DNA from: Endozoicomonas euniceicola
Lineage (GTDB): Bacteria; Pseudomonadota; Gammaproteobacteria; Pseudomonadales; Endozoicomonadaceae
Assembly: GCF_025562755.1 (NCBI RefSeq)
Contig: NZ_CP103300.1
Span: 1,377,501-1,441,500 of the forward strand
DNA length: 64,000 nucleotides
Direction of reading: 5' to 3'
The notes under the pieces are model-generated. The model did no database searches. It was not told the DNA's origin and saw nothing but the letters and a program-made list of their open reading frames with translations. Shown one piece after another: positions 56,501 to 64,000 of the stretch (its first letter is position 1; every line of letters starts with the position of its first letter). Position numbers and translations under genes: made by a program.

Positions 56501-59500
56501 CTGATAGTGAGTCAGCTCACCTGCCGGAAAAGGTTCGAGCTTTACTTCTCCATTGTCGTAAATCTTCAGCCATTTTATATCCATACGATAAAACGCTGAC
56601 GGAAAATCACTGGTGAAGCGTTTGTTAAGCCTGTTAGTCTGCCTCTGATGGAAGTCACCATCCAGAGCATGATTACCTGCACTGACTTTGGGCAGGTATT
56701 TTTTCAGAAAATCAGGCAGGTGTTGTCCGACATTAAAAGGTGCGTGTTGCCTGGCTGCCTGTAAAACATTCGCTAACGGATTAGCAGGTATGTATCCTCT
56801 CGCTGCCTGCAATACATTCGCGATTGTATCAACAGTAGCAGCCACACCTTGTTCCATGACTGCCGCAGTTCTTTCCATGAAAGGCTGAGGCTGTTTACCT
56901 GTTGTCCTTTGATCCGGTTTTTCTACTTCTGGAACTACCTTTGCAGGTTCATTCTGTGTTGCAGGCTGACCTGAATGATAAACAGCCTCAGGAGTCTGGC
57001 CTTCGGTTGCTTCCTCCTTTGTCTCTTTCGTCTCAGGCTCACCCACAACCAGACTGAACAACTTTGTCATCAGTGATGTCTCAGGCACTGGAGCCAGTTC
57101 TTTCTCAAGAATTTTTACAACATCTGCCTCAACAGGCACAACAATGGGTTCTGGTCGCCAGCCATCTTTCAAATACAGCCGGTAAAAGGTCATAAACCGG
57201 TTTCGCAGAGCATTAGGGTTTACCGCCTCTGACTTGTCCAGCGCCTTGAGGTACTCAATCATCATCATAACGGCAGGAACAGCCAGCGCTTTGTTCTGCT
57301 TCAAAGTCTCTACCCGTTTATGGTGCCAGAGCGCAATGTCATCTGAGAAAGAGGAGTCCGTATAACTGGCGGCAATCACCTTGAAATCGTTCAGGGTATA
57401 TTCATCGAGAATCAACTGGGTAAAACGGCTCGCCAGCGCAGAAGAAAACGCATGTCGTCCACTGTATTGCACCGGATTAACCGTCGCGATCAGAAAGAAC
57501 CCCGGTGCGGCCTCTCCGGATAACACATCATTTAACACCCCCTCAAGGAAATGGGTGGGGAGTAGATTCAACTCCGATACAATGAGTATCCGGCCTTCCG
57601 TTTTTGCCCGGATAATCAGCGCTTTTAACCTGTCCCAGTTGTTGTAACCAGCGGTAATACGCAGGGGGGGCGGCAGTATAAGACCCTTAAGCGCCCAGTC
57701 CTCCCGCCACTGTTTCATCACAATGTCCAGAACCACATCCTTGCCTCGTCCGGCAGGCCCTTCGATCATCATCCCATGACGACCCGGATGACTGCGATGA
57801 TGATTGTTTTCACCGGCAACCCGTTCCAGTTCCAGCCAGATGCGTCGAGCCAGAGTCCGTGTTGAGTCGTTCTCCAGGTTCAGGCTCGTGGACTGGTGCT
57901 TAAGTCGTTCGTAAAAAGCGTCGAAGGCGTGATGTTTTACATAATAAGCCCGGCTGGACAAGCCAACTGAACGCTTCTGCCCTGCAAGCAGGCCGGAGAA
58001 ACTGTCATGAAGCGCCTGCTTTAAGGTATTTTCAATTTCATGGGTCGACTTTTGCGCCAGGTCGCCCAGGTAAAATTGAAACCGGCTGAGGACGTCCAGG
58101 GTATCCCTGGCAGAAAACGAATAGCCTGGTAACTGGCCCTGGTAGCCAGCCAGGTTATCCAGCAACAAGTCCGCTATCCAGTCACACCCATCCCGCTGAC
58201 AACGCTGACTGTCCATTACTTCGAGAAAAGGGGCAATGACCTGTCCGGACAGGCCGCTGGAATCCATAGCCGCAAAACGGATGGTTTTCGCATGATTGTG
58301 TAATTCCGGGATAAGATAGCGTCCCTCAAACGACAGGGGGTTTCCGGTAATAACCAGCCGATGCTCCGGGGTCAGGTAGTAAGCGTCACCGTTACTGCTG
58401 ATAAAAGGCTGTTGCAGGGTCACGCCAGACAGCAATACCTGTACATTCTTGTCCAGCAGGTTGCCTTCATCAAGGATCAGAATAACCGGCTCGCCATTTT
58501 TGCTCCGTTGCTGAGCCCACTGGAGAATGGGACCTTCAACAAACAGGGTTTCAGAGTCATCCGGATAATCAGGAAGAGGACGCAGCGCCTGCTCACCGAA
58601 CAAGTCCTGACGACGACTTGTCGGGCCTGTGGTCAGCTGGTAAACCGTTTGCTGTCCCGCCAGTTTTTTTGCGACACGGCTGGCCGTGTAACTCTTGCCA
58701 CTGCCCGGAGGCCCTTCAAGATAGACCAGGGCGTGGTTTTGTATCGCTTCGCTGACGGTCTTTACCAGTTGTTCTGGCCTGTTCCAGTTCACGTGAACCG
58801 GCTCTGACGGTGATGAAACAGAGGGAGCTGCCTCATCATGCTCTGGATTGTGGCTCAGCCATTCCGACCAGGATGAGGTCACCGCCAAACCCGGTTCCAG
58901 CCACTGAACCCGGATATCCGGCTGGGAGTTGATGAGGGATAACTGTCCAAACCGGGGCACAGAAGGCGTACCGGACAATAGTGGCTCCAACAGTTTCTGG
59001 ATATCGGGATTCGACTCCAGTCCGGTAATAATAATCTGCCGGGCAGATGTTTGAAGTGCTTTGTAGAAGTCCGTCGAGTGCTTTTGAAAACGCCGGTTCT
59101 GACGGCTTTCCATTCTGATCGTTTCCAATAGTTGACTGGCATCCAGACTGGGCGATACGACCTCGATGTGCGCGCCGGGATGTTCTTCCCGTATTTTTTC
59201 CAGAGATAAGGTTCCGGAAAGCCTTTGCACCAATGAACCGTTAACCGCCTCTTCCTGTCTCTGAAACAAATTGTCAGGTACCACAACAGGCTGGTCTTTC
59301 TCACGAACCCGCAACGTCAGGTTCTCCAGTTGTCCACCCGCAGACAACAAGCCTGTCAGTCGTTTCCACTGATGGTTCGTCAGGGTGGACGTGACTTCAA
59401 TTCCTTGAAAATTCTGCTTCAGGTTGCCACCGACACCCGATTTGACCAGCTGCCCTTTACGCAGTGCCATTTCGCTAAAGACAAGGTCAAAATTAACACT

Positions 59501-60565
59501 GTTCAGGGGAAACCAGCGGGTCTCTGCATCCTGGTGTCGCTTTCCGAAAGCTTCCAGAGTTTGCGCCATCACCCCTGGTGAGGTGTCTTTTCTTTGTAGA
59601 AAAAAACGGGCGGGCAAAGCAAGGCACTGGTCACCGCTGTCCATCCCCCGGCTGGCAAGCGTATTAGCCAGTTGTACTTTGAACGCGATATCTTCCCAGG
59701 GGGCGTCTTTAAGGATAAACAGGGCATCCCCAAAATCTCCCAGCGCAGCGTCCCGAAAGATTAGTCCACCCCCGGAATCCAGCTCAATCCCCCCCGACAA
59801 GACATCGCCAGCCGACAGCCCTGAAGCGAAATCAAGGGTTTTAGCAGGCAGGTGGCTGACATCGAAGGGGATCGAATCCCAGACATGCCTGCGGACATAT
59901 TGCTCAAGTGTCGGTACGCAATGGCTGGCCTGTTTCCGGAGCAGGGAGATATCCGGCGCTTGTCCGATGTTATTAACCCGACGCCAGAAGTCACTGCCCG
60001 GGGCATCCGCTGACCAGGCAGCGGACAGGACTGACTCGTCCGCAACCGCAAGAATCCGGGTCGTGTTTGAAAGTCTTTTGCCGTTGTAGGTCCGGACGCT
60101 GTCCAGAATCCCGTTCAGTTCAGCCACCTGCGTAGCCGTCATCTGCCGGTAATCCACCACCAGTATCACGGCCCTGTCGTTAAACATCATTCCGGGGGCG
60201 GGCGCACTCACGTTTCCCTGATCATCCAGAAATAACCGGGTTTCCAGGCCGCCTTCCTGTAAGTCTGTGGCTTTTGTGATGTAACGAATAATATGATCCG
60301 GGAACTGTGTGACCACATACCCAAGCAACTGATCCAGCTCGTGATCCGACGACAGGTTGACATAAGCCGTAGAGCGATCATTCTCAAACAGTCCGGGAAA
60401 CCCTGCCCCGGCGGAGTCAACAACAATAGAACTGGCTTGTGTTGATAGCGCCAGCAACAGCAGAACTGAACGAGGTAATAAACGTTTGGGAAGCCTGAAA
60501 AAGGAACGGTATATCGAACGAATTAAAATTCCGGACAAAATTAAACTGTATTTGGTTACATCCAT
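53546..60565 (-). CDS. Giant AAA+ / transglutaminase-like protein, copy 3
   Basis: A 2339-residue paralogue and the most diverged in its second half. The first 1150 residues match copy 1 more closely than copy 2. After AAA module 2 the linker is unique: an unrelated stretch with a repeated LANVLQAAR motif and amphipathic helices replaces the repeats. Transglutaminase module 1 has Cys1531 (GTCRHIAYAAAG) and His1557 (ESHTWVEY), with Glu at the third position. Module 2 keeps a Cys in RCNYRFFIATM but has Arg for His. The N-terminus starts MDVTKYSLILSGILIRS, slightly different from the others. It lies nearest the divergent DUF805 gene, so its upstream region is probably the ancestral one. Confidence 0.9.
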   Translation of the reverse strand: MDVTKYSLILSGILIRSIYRSFFRLPKRLLPRSVLLLLALSTQASSIVVDSAGAGFPGLFENDRSTAYVNLSSDHELDQLLGYVVTQFPDHIIRYITKATDLQEGGLETRLFLDDQGNVSAPAPGMMFNDRAVILVVDYRQMTATQVAELNGILDSVRTYNGKRLSNTTRILAVADESVLSAAWSADAPGSDFWRRVNNIGQAPDISLLRKQASHCVPTLEQYVRRHVWDSIPFDVSHLPAKTLDFASGLSAGDVLSGGIELDSGGGLIFRDAALGDFGDALFILKDAPWEDIAFKVQLANTLASRGMDSGDQCLALPARFFLQRKDTSPGVMAQTLEAFGKRHQDAETRWFPLNSVNFDLVFSEMALRKGQLVKSGVGGNLKQNFQGIEVTSTLTNHQWKRLTGLLSAGGQLENLTLRVREKDQPVVVPDNLFQRQEEAVNGSLVQRLSGTLSLEKIREEHPGAHIEVVSPSLDASQLLETIRMESRQNRRFQKHSTDFYKALQTSARQIIITGLESNPDIQKLLEPLLSGTPSVPRFGQLSLINSQPDIRVQWLEPGLAVTSSWSEWLSHNPEHDEAAPSVSSPSEPVHVNWNRPEQLVKTVSEAIQNHALVYLEGPPGSGKSYTASRVAKKLAGQQTVYQLTTGPTSRRQDLFGEQALRPLPDYPDDSETLFVEGPILQWAQQRSKNGEPVILILDEGNLLDKNVQVLLSGVTLQQPFISSNGDAYYLTPEHRLVITGNPLSFEGRYLIPELHNHAKTIRFAAMDSSGLSGQVIAPFLEVMDSQRCQRDGCDWIADLLLDNLAGYQGQLPGYSFSARDTLDVLSRFQFYLGDLAQKSTHEIENTLKQALHDSFSGLLAGQKRSVGLSSRAYYVKHHAFDAFYERLKHQSTSLNLENDSTRTLARRIWLELERVAGENNHHRSHPGRHGMMIEGPAGRGKDVVLDIVMKQWREDWALKGLILPPPLRITAGYNNWDRLKALIIRAKTEGRILIVSELNLLPTHFLEGVLNDVLSGEAAPGFFLIATVNPVQYSGRHAFSSALASRFTQLILDEYTLNDFKVIAASYTDSSFSDDIALWHHKRVETLKQNKALAVPAVMMMIEYLKALDKSEAVNPNALRNRFMTFYRLYLKDGWRPEPIVVPVEADVVKILEKELAPVPETSLMTKLFSLVVGEPETKETKEEATEGQTPEAVYHSGQPATQNEPAKVVPEVEKPDQRTTGKQPQPFMERTAAVMEQGVAATVDTIANVLQAARGYIPANPLANVLQAARQHAPFNVGQHLPDFLKKYLPKVSAGNHALDGDFHQRQTNRLNKRFTSDFPSAFYRMDIKWLKIYDNGEVKLEPFPAGELTHYQPDSVQTDLSESLLPGQHHGTQDITRRGTLTSLFPHEKLVAIWTEDNRGQPVEVQYDARRGIYTANLPDAGYFSKTQLHYVVEEDKAVDEAESLAPSAAYQAPLVWINRLNRLMSQRPLLAIELDHYKSLSQKQRVESIIAYVKRFTAPDKAIESLKNQKSDIEMLAELIERRIGTCRHIAYAAAGLMQFYGIPVRVMFNESHTWVEYSLNNGKTWQTSETWGTYGGAENPEDFGDQSLISGHDDSDDSSVATAVPEQTLKDESTVNREPSDLDDSRERPQMALPTESPKESPVSSWLQPLKQTANYLFQSILKSREGDEQDLAEAYVPKRSLQSKEKLVIQRIFYHSHNTDHYRQSIQHVVMEDNGRARFVDLPYHGIRIPVALPSDIEEQQLSNPHALRGQQVVKAGEKTQLGSLYPHEKLLALSSEGVTPEQFLVEYDAFQGLYFVTVNKGTSIADDITLHFLIQEDEPSLSRKTWLTDKQLLDKQQPKLINAELRKKVDDFFAEHSELYKKIGIEPGMDSKVKMEKILAFTEQFRLALSAIEDSSLISLFSQMKHILESRCNYRFFIATMLAEYFEVGTVRKVSNDKRIFVEFSADGTRWHSYNLNENFICNDYSKDYDIEPAGLELLQPGLDSFREETRDPRLSGIGPQVLRFVESDFESTIPDGRDKFLEIYHARDASIDKALSLFKHLLLYFNVKPHVMKDLSLLVMKDPKVRQKISPWLSEQIENLPETYDPILYLISKHSKKEVNGRLNGSPFAELERLMIKKTSSLTQSWKYQPPGQLQLSRLLANKAAFAYTSEHHEQQQNRRVIFNVGESPLLDPHKVARYQTILFNKLDEGKENSMSSEEKRKILDQALLDAARHLTRITGFAKQYSSILKRRRDDSYGSDIFALLVYKPEFPESELFWSLIFYDQKDGTSTSFENLLQVSVPLSPNWLPEKWQDSVIVDDDMLDRLVTRYLESLSREQVDNLRKALQSPVQ

Positions 60566-60615
60566 AAGTACCACCTGATAATTTTATTCCTGATAATCAG
60601 TGCGGTTCGTGTCAG

Positions 60616-60692
60616 TTAATAACTGCCAACCAGCCCCATTCCAACAATCAGTCCTTGAATTGTTAAAGTTATGACCAGAAGCGGACTGATTG
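60616..60692 (-). promoter_or_regulatory. Promoter and inverted repeat before giant gene 3
   Basis: The ancestral-looking version of the shared block: TTGGAA-17-TATTAA on the minus strand and the CAATCAGTCC / GGACTGATTG dyad, with one extra base in the loop. The region also lies upstream of the divergent DUF805 gene and may control both. Confidence 0.45.
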
Positions 60693-60731
60693 GTTCCTAA
60701 AACAGCCTGCCAGTCAGCCGATGGGGACGGC

Positions 60732-61610
60732 ATGGATGCCAAATATTACAAGGTGCTCTTTGAAGGCAGAATTCTGCCTGGCAATGACGAAGACAGCGTT
60801 AAAGAGCGTCTGAAAACACTGTTTCATGCGGATGATGTGCGCATAAGTCGCCTGTTCTCCGGCAAGTCTTACGCCCTGCGCAAAAATATTCCGGAAAAAG
60901 AAGCACGCAAATACGAGAAAGCCATCAGGCAGGCTGGCGGGCAATGCCGGATTACTGTCATGGACGACAGTCTCGAGCTGGAGTCCATGGAAGAGGAACA
61001 GACTAAAAGCGGGGCACCTGAAAATTCCCTGTTCGCCGATATCAAGAGTCGCATCAGCACACCCTCATCCAAACCTTTCTTCCTGATCCGGCGCATTGGT
61101 CGCTGCCAGTACATCAACCTTTGCTGGCTGGTGACGATCATCGAAGCTGCGGCTATGCTACTGCCCCAATACCTGCATGAGAACCTGCCCATACTGACTG
61201 GCACAACGCTGACCATTCAGCAGACAATGGCCATGACGCTGGGGTTTCATGCCCTGGCCATCCTGATTTCGATTTATGCCATGATCGCCCGCCTGCATGA
61301 CATGAATCGCAGCGGCACACAGTGGCTGTTCGTGGTCATTCCCATCATCAACCTGATGTTCATGCTCTGGCTGACCTTTGGCAAAGGCTCGCAAGGGTAC
61401 AATAGCTATGGCAATCAGCCTGCTACACCCGGTCTCTTTGCCAAACTGCCGGGGCTCTATATTCCAGTTGGTGTGCTACTGGGAGTCGCTGCCGGAGTCT
61501 ACCTGTACCAGAATGAGCTGCTGAGCCTCATCCAGCAATTGCCTGCCGAGCTGTCGAAACGAATTCCCGAGGGAGTCAGGGATTATCCACTTCAGGACAA
61601 ATTGTTCTGA
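60732..61610 (+). CDS. DUF805-family membrane protein with N-terminal extension
   Basis: A 292-residue protein. The ATG at 60732 (MDAKYYKVLFEGRILPG) has GGGGACGG upstream and is preferred to an upstream start within the shared spacer. Residues 1-75 form a small alpha/beta domain (KYYKVLFEGRI, KNIPEKEARKYEKAIRQAGG) like that found before some DUF805 domains. A DUF805-like membrane region follows, with IGRCQYINLCWLV, ARLHDMNRSGTQWLF and LTFGKGSQGYN, then a final helix. Function is unknown. Its first codons (GGCATGGATGC) formed the other side of the array junction breakpoint. Confidence 0.75.
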   Translation: MDAKYYKVLFEGRILPGNDEDSVKERLKTLFHADDVRISRLFSGKSYALRKNIPEKEARKYEKAIRQAGGQCRITVMDDSLELESMEEEQTKSGAPENSLFADIKSRISTPSSKPFFLIRRIGRCQYINLCWLVTIIEAAAMLLPQYLHENLPILTGTTLTIQQTMAMTLGFHALAILISIYAMIARLHDMNRSGTQWLFVVIPIINLMFMLWLTFGKGSQGYNSYGNQPATPGLFAKLPGLYIPVGVLLGVAAGVYLYQNELLSLIQQLPAELSKRIPEGVRDYPLQDKLF

Positions 61611-61622
61611 CGCACCGTTCAG

Positions 61623-62216
61623 TCAAAGTGAAAAATATTTTGTGATTTTTGCCATAAGAAGACCATGTACACTATTAACGTTGCCTCTCCAGATTCTATA
61701 TTTCTTACGCATTTCAATTGCCTGCTGCAGTGAAATCAGAGGGCTGGGTTGCCAGAAATGTCTTTTGCTTCGCTGGACCAAATGGTTTTTATAAGTTACA
61801 TTTTCCGGCGCTGGGAAAAAACCATACTGAGTAAAAAAACCCATAGATGTCCTGAACGGTGACGCTAAATACAGGTAGTCCGCACCATTTACCTGAACCT
61901 CACAGACTATAACAAACATCAGCAAGCTACCCAGATGGGTAAATTGGCATAGCTCATCAGTCAAAATAAGCTCAACCACATAGTGACATTTGAAATCGTA
62001 TGGAAGCAGATGATAGGGGAGTTCTTTCTTTTTATATAAGAACTTGTCAAAACGGCTGGAGACTCTTGCATCGGCGATCTCCTCCCCACTCGGGTCAAGA
62101 GTTAATTGCAGAAACAACTTCCCATTCGTTAGCTGCCGTTTAAGGGAGATAGTGCTGCCGGACGCAAGGTGTGTGAACTTTGAGTCCTCATCATAACGAA
62201 TATGTTCAAAAGGCAT
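61623..62216 (-). CDS. Protein of unknown function
   Basis: A protein of about 197 residues that I do not recognise. ATG 62216 (MPFEHIRYDEDSKFTH) is preferred because AAGAGG lies about ten bases upstream; the frame is open from 62243. It is a soluble, mixed alpha/beta sequence without a signal peptide. The central part (YVVELILTDELCQFTHLGS, LYLASPFRTSMGFFTQYGF) has a faint acetyltransferase-like look, including a G-F-x-x-Y pattern near the end, but no GNAT A-motif. It is convergent with the DUF805 gene, 12 bases apart. Confidence 0.55.
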   Translation of the reverse strand: MPFEHIRYDEDSKFTHLASGSTISLKRQLTNGKLFLQLTLDPSGEEIADARVSSRFDKFLYKKKELPYHLLPYDFKCHYVVELILTDELCQFTHLGSLLMFVIVCEVQVNGADYLYLASPFRTSMGFFTQYGFFPAPENVTYKNHLVQRSKRHFWQPSPLISLQQAIEMRKKYRIWRGNVNSVHGLLMAKITKYFSL

Positions 62217-62243
62217 AATCAGCGACCTCTTACAAACAGCCAT

Positions 62244-62730
62244 GATTAAAAAATACGATTTCCGTCAAGCCAGACGATGAATAAGCATTTTCATGGAAAT
62301 AAAAATCAACAGGTTCGTAACACCACGTTTACCCATACCTCTCATTCATACTTGAGTATTTGTCATAAAGGTCTACATTTGTCTGTAGTAATAGCAGGCT
62401 AGTGGTAAACAGCCAAGAAAACCATCAAGTAAAACACGATCTACAGCCACTCTCCAACAGTTCACATTGGTTAACACTCAACCACCCATATACGCATCAA
62501 TACGCAGTACATTGATTTAGATCAATGGTTATAATCACGCACTTTACGACACATGCTCCCTAATCAGATCGCAAGCACAGTCAGTCTGATTTTTTCCATT
62601 ACAGACTGTTTGCATCCGGAGTATGTAATCGCCAGACCAGAAGTTTAAGGATCGGCGTGACGACCTGAAACAGTCATCACAAAGTTCTGAAAACGGACTG
62701 ATTGTCCTTATTCAGTTAGGTATAATTTTT
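62244..62730. other. Long intergenic region upstream of ackA
   Basis: A 487-base AT-rich region without a convincing gene. It holds an Fnr/Anr-type palindrome at 62512-62525, described separately. GGACTGATTG near 62694 is shared with the dyad upstream of the giant genes. The ackA promoter must lie here. Confidence 0.45.
62512..62525 (+). promoter_or_regulatory. Fnr/Anr-type binding site upstream of ackA
   Basis: TTGAT-TTAG-ATCAA is a perfect match to the TTGAT-N4-ATCAA consensus of Fnr/Anr regulators. A TATAAT lies at 62530-62535, so the site could block that promoter, or activate one starting about 40 bases downstream of its centre. The distance to the ackA ATG is about 205 bases. Confidence 0.55.
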
Positions 62731-63918
62731 ATGAGCAAAGATAACATTCTCGTTATTAACTGCGGCAGTTCTTCCCTGAAGTTCTCTGTCATCAACCCGG
62801 CTACCGAAGAAGAATACATCAACGGCCTGGCTGAGCGCATGGGTAGCAGCGAAGCTGAACTGAGCTGGAAAATCAACGGCGAGAAAGGCAACCAGTTCCT
62901 GGGTCAGGCGGCTCATGACGAAGCCATTGAAGCCCTGATGGGACTGCTGAGCAAAGAAGGGCTGATCGACAGCATCTCTGCTATCGGTCACCGTGTTGTA
63001 CACGGCGGCGAGAAATTCACTCAGTCTGCCGTAGTCACTGATGAAGTAATTACCGCTATCGAAGAGTGCGTACCACTGGCGCCTCTGCACAACCCGGCTC
63101 ACCTGCGCGGCATCAAGGCGGCACAGAAATTCTTCCCGGGTCTGCCGAACGCTGTTGTATTTGACACGGCCTTCCACCAGACCATGGCTCCGGAAAACTA
63201 CCTGTACGCCATTCCATACGAGCTGTATGAGAAGCACGGTGTTCGTCGTTACGGTGCCCACGGCACCTCCTACCGCTATGTTGGACAGGCTGCTGCTAAC
63301 ATGCTGGGTCTGGACATCAACAACAGCAATATCATGGTGGCTCACCTGGGTAACGGTGCCTCTGCCTGTGCCATTAAGAACGGTCAGTCCATCGACACCA
63401 CCATGGGCCTGACACCTCTGGAAGGTCTGGTTATGGGTACCCGTTCCGGCGATATTGACCCTAACGTCTTCAACTTCCTGAAGAACTCCCTGGGCTACTC
63501 CCTGGAGCGCACCACCGAGATGCTGAACAAGGAATCCGGCCTGCTGGGTCTGTCCGGCGTGGACAGCGACTGCCGCAACATTGAAAATGCTGCAGCGGAA
63601 GGTAATGAACGTGCACAGCTGACCCTGGACGTATTCTGCCACGTACTGGCTGAGAAACTGGCGGGCTTCGCGGCTGCCATGGGTAGCATTGACGCCCTGG
63701 TATTCACCGGTGGTATCGGCGAAAACTCCAGGACCATTCGCAAAAACGTGATTGAGCGCCTGAGCATCTTCGGCTTCAAGCTGGATGAACAGAAGAACGA
63801 CGAAACCTTCCGTGGCAAGAGCGGCGTAATCACTGAAGAAGGTTCTACCGTTGCTATGGTTGTGACCACCAACGAAGAACTGATGATCGCTCGTGACACT
63901 AAGGCTCTGACTGCCTGA
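62731..63918 (+). CDS. ackA: Acetate kinase
   Basis: A 395-residue acetate kinase that interconverts acetate + ATP and acetyl phosphate + ADP. The N-terminal signature is NILVINCGSSSLKFSV; GHRVVHGGEKF, the active-site region VVFDTAFHQTMAPENYLY, YGAHGTSYRYV and LVFTGGIGENS follow. Codon choice is GC-richer and more uniform than in its neighbours, as expected for a highly expressed gene. A phosphotransacetylase gene often follows but lies outside the window. The Fnr/Anr-type site upstream fits a role in oxygen-limited metabolism. Confidence 0.97.
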   Translation: MSKDNILVINCGSSSLKFSVINPATEEEYINGLAERMGSSEAELSWKINGEKGNQFLGQAAHDEAIEALMGLLSKEGLIDSISAIGHRVVHGGEKFTQSAVVTDEVITAIEECVPLAPLHNPAHLRGIKAAQKFFPGLPNAVVFDTAFHQTMAPENYLYAIPYELYEKHGVRRYGAHGTSYRYVGQAAANMLGLDINNSNIMVAHLGNGASACAIKNGQSIDTTMGLTPLEGLVMGTRSGDIDPNVFNFLKNSLGYSLERTTEMLNKESGLLGLSGVDSDCRNIENAAAEGNERAQLTLDVFCHVLAEKLAGFAAAMGSIDALVFTGGIGENSRTIRKNVIERLSIFGFKLDEQKNDETFRGKSGVITEEGSTVAMVVTTNEELMIARDTKALTA

Positions 63919-63930
63919 TACAAGGATCGT

Positions 63931-63976
63931 GCAAACGCTGGTTAAGCTTCACGGCTGACTGGTGTTTGCTGTTTTT
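63931..63976 (+). terminator. Possible terminator after ackA
   Basis: GCAAAC and GTTTGC pair across a 27-base loop and are followed by GTTTTTAT, 12 bases after the ackA stop. The stem is short and the loop large, so this is a moderate candidate. Confidence 0.4.
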
Positions 63977-63982
63977 ATCAAC

Positions 63983-64000
63983 AGGAGGCGTACGCCTCCT
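63983..64000. repeat. Perfect 18-bp palindrome at the window end
   Basis: AGGAGGCGTACGCCTCCT is self-complementary along its whole length. It may be part of a terminator or regulator site that continues beyond the window. Confidence 0.5.

Noticed and set aside
62716..63642. A 308-residue frame antisense to ackA
   Set aside because: Long antisense frames are expected opposite a gene with strongly biased codons; acetate kinase motifs are complete on the plus strand.

Overview
The window reads as a chromosomal stretch from a marine gammaproteobacterium of the Oceanospirillales/Pseudomonas side of the tree, most like an Endozoicomonas-type symbiont. Three things suggest this. The housekeeping order tyrS / M23 peptidase / anmK / erpA / coiled-coil protein / argC / hemJ resembles the Pseudomonas arrangement. 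The load of IS elements and group II introns is heavy. Very large repeated genes sit beside ordinary core genes. The genus is an inference. I saw no rRNA, tRNA or CRISPR array.

Layout. 1-5.7 kb, minus strand: a partial gene of unknown function, a Gld-like ABC exporter (auxiliary protein, permease, ATPase) and a PBP4-type D,D-carboxypeptidase. 6.0-9.4 kb, plus strand: a Lon-related AAA protease and a secreted or membrane protein of unknown function. 9.5-13.2 kb: a pile-up of three group II introns, one inside another. 13.3-14.2 kb: a TacA/TacT-like toxin-antitoxin pair flanked by inverted repeats, with an attC-like hairpin downstream. 14.4-22.9 kb: an IS91-type remnant, then nested insertion sequences. 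An ISAzo13-like transposase gene is split by an IS1380-like element, which is itself split by an ISAs1 element, a second inverted copy of the same IS1380-like element, and an IS110 element; the IS110 gene is in turn split by a small MITE-like repeat. The segment lengths and target duplications can be reconstructed to the base.

23-39 kb: an autotransporter-barrel outer-membrane protein, the AmmeMemoRadiSam trio (amrS, amrB, amrA), tyrS, a murein endopeptidase, anmK, erpA, a coiled-coil membrane protein, argC, lrgAB, a ClC chloride channel and hemJ. Cell-wall genes recur here (M23 endopeptidase, anhydro-MurNAc kinase, and LrgAB, plus PBP4 at 4-6 kb). Five copies of a palindromic repeat loaded with 7-bp units lie at gene ends in the 20-33 kb interval.

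39-60.6 kb is the most unusual part: three tandem, same-strand genes of 2209, 2459 and 2339 residues. Each has an N-terminal export-like or anchor segment, a long novel region, two AAA+ ATPase modules of the MoxR/midasin (AAA_5) type and two transglutaminase-like modules, the second of which has lost its histidine. The N-terminal halves are nearly identical, the middles are diverged (copy 2 carries eight 34-residue repeats), and the C-terminal tails are shared. Each junction carries the same 194-bp spacer with a promoter, an inverted repeat and a shrunken copy of the hemJ 3' end, which shows how the array duplicated. 60.7-64 kb: a DUF805 membrane protein, an unknown protein and acetate kinase with an Fnr/Anr-type box upstream.
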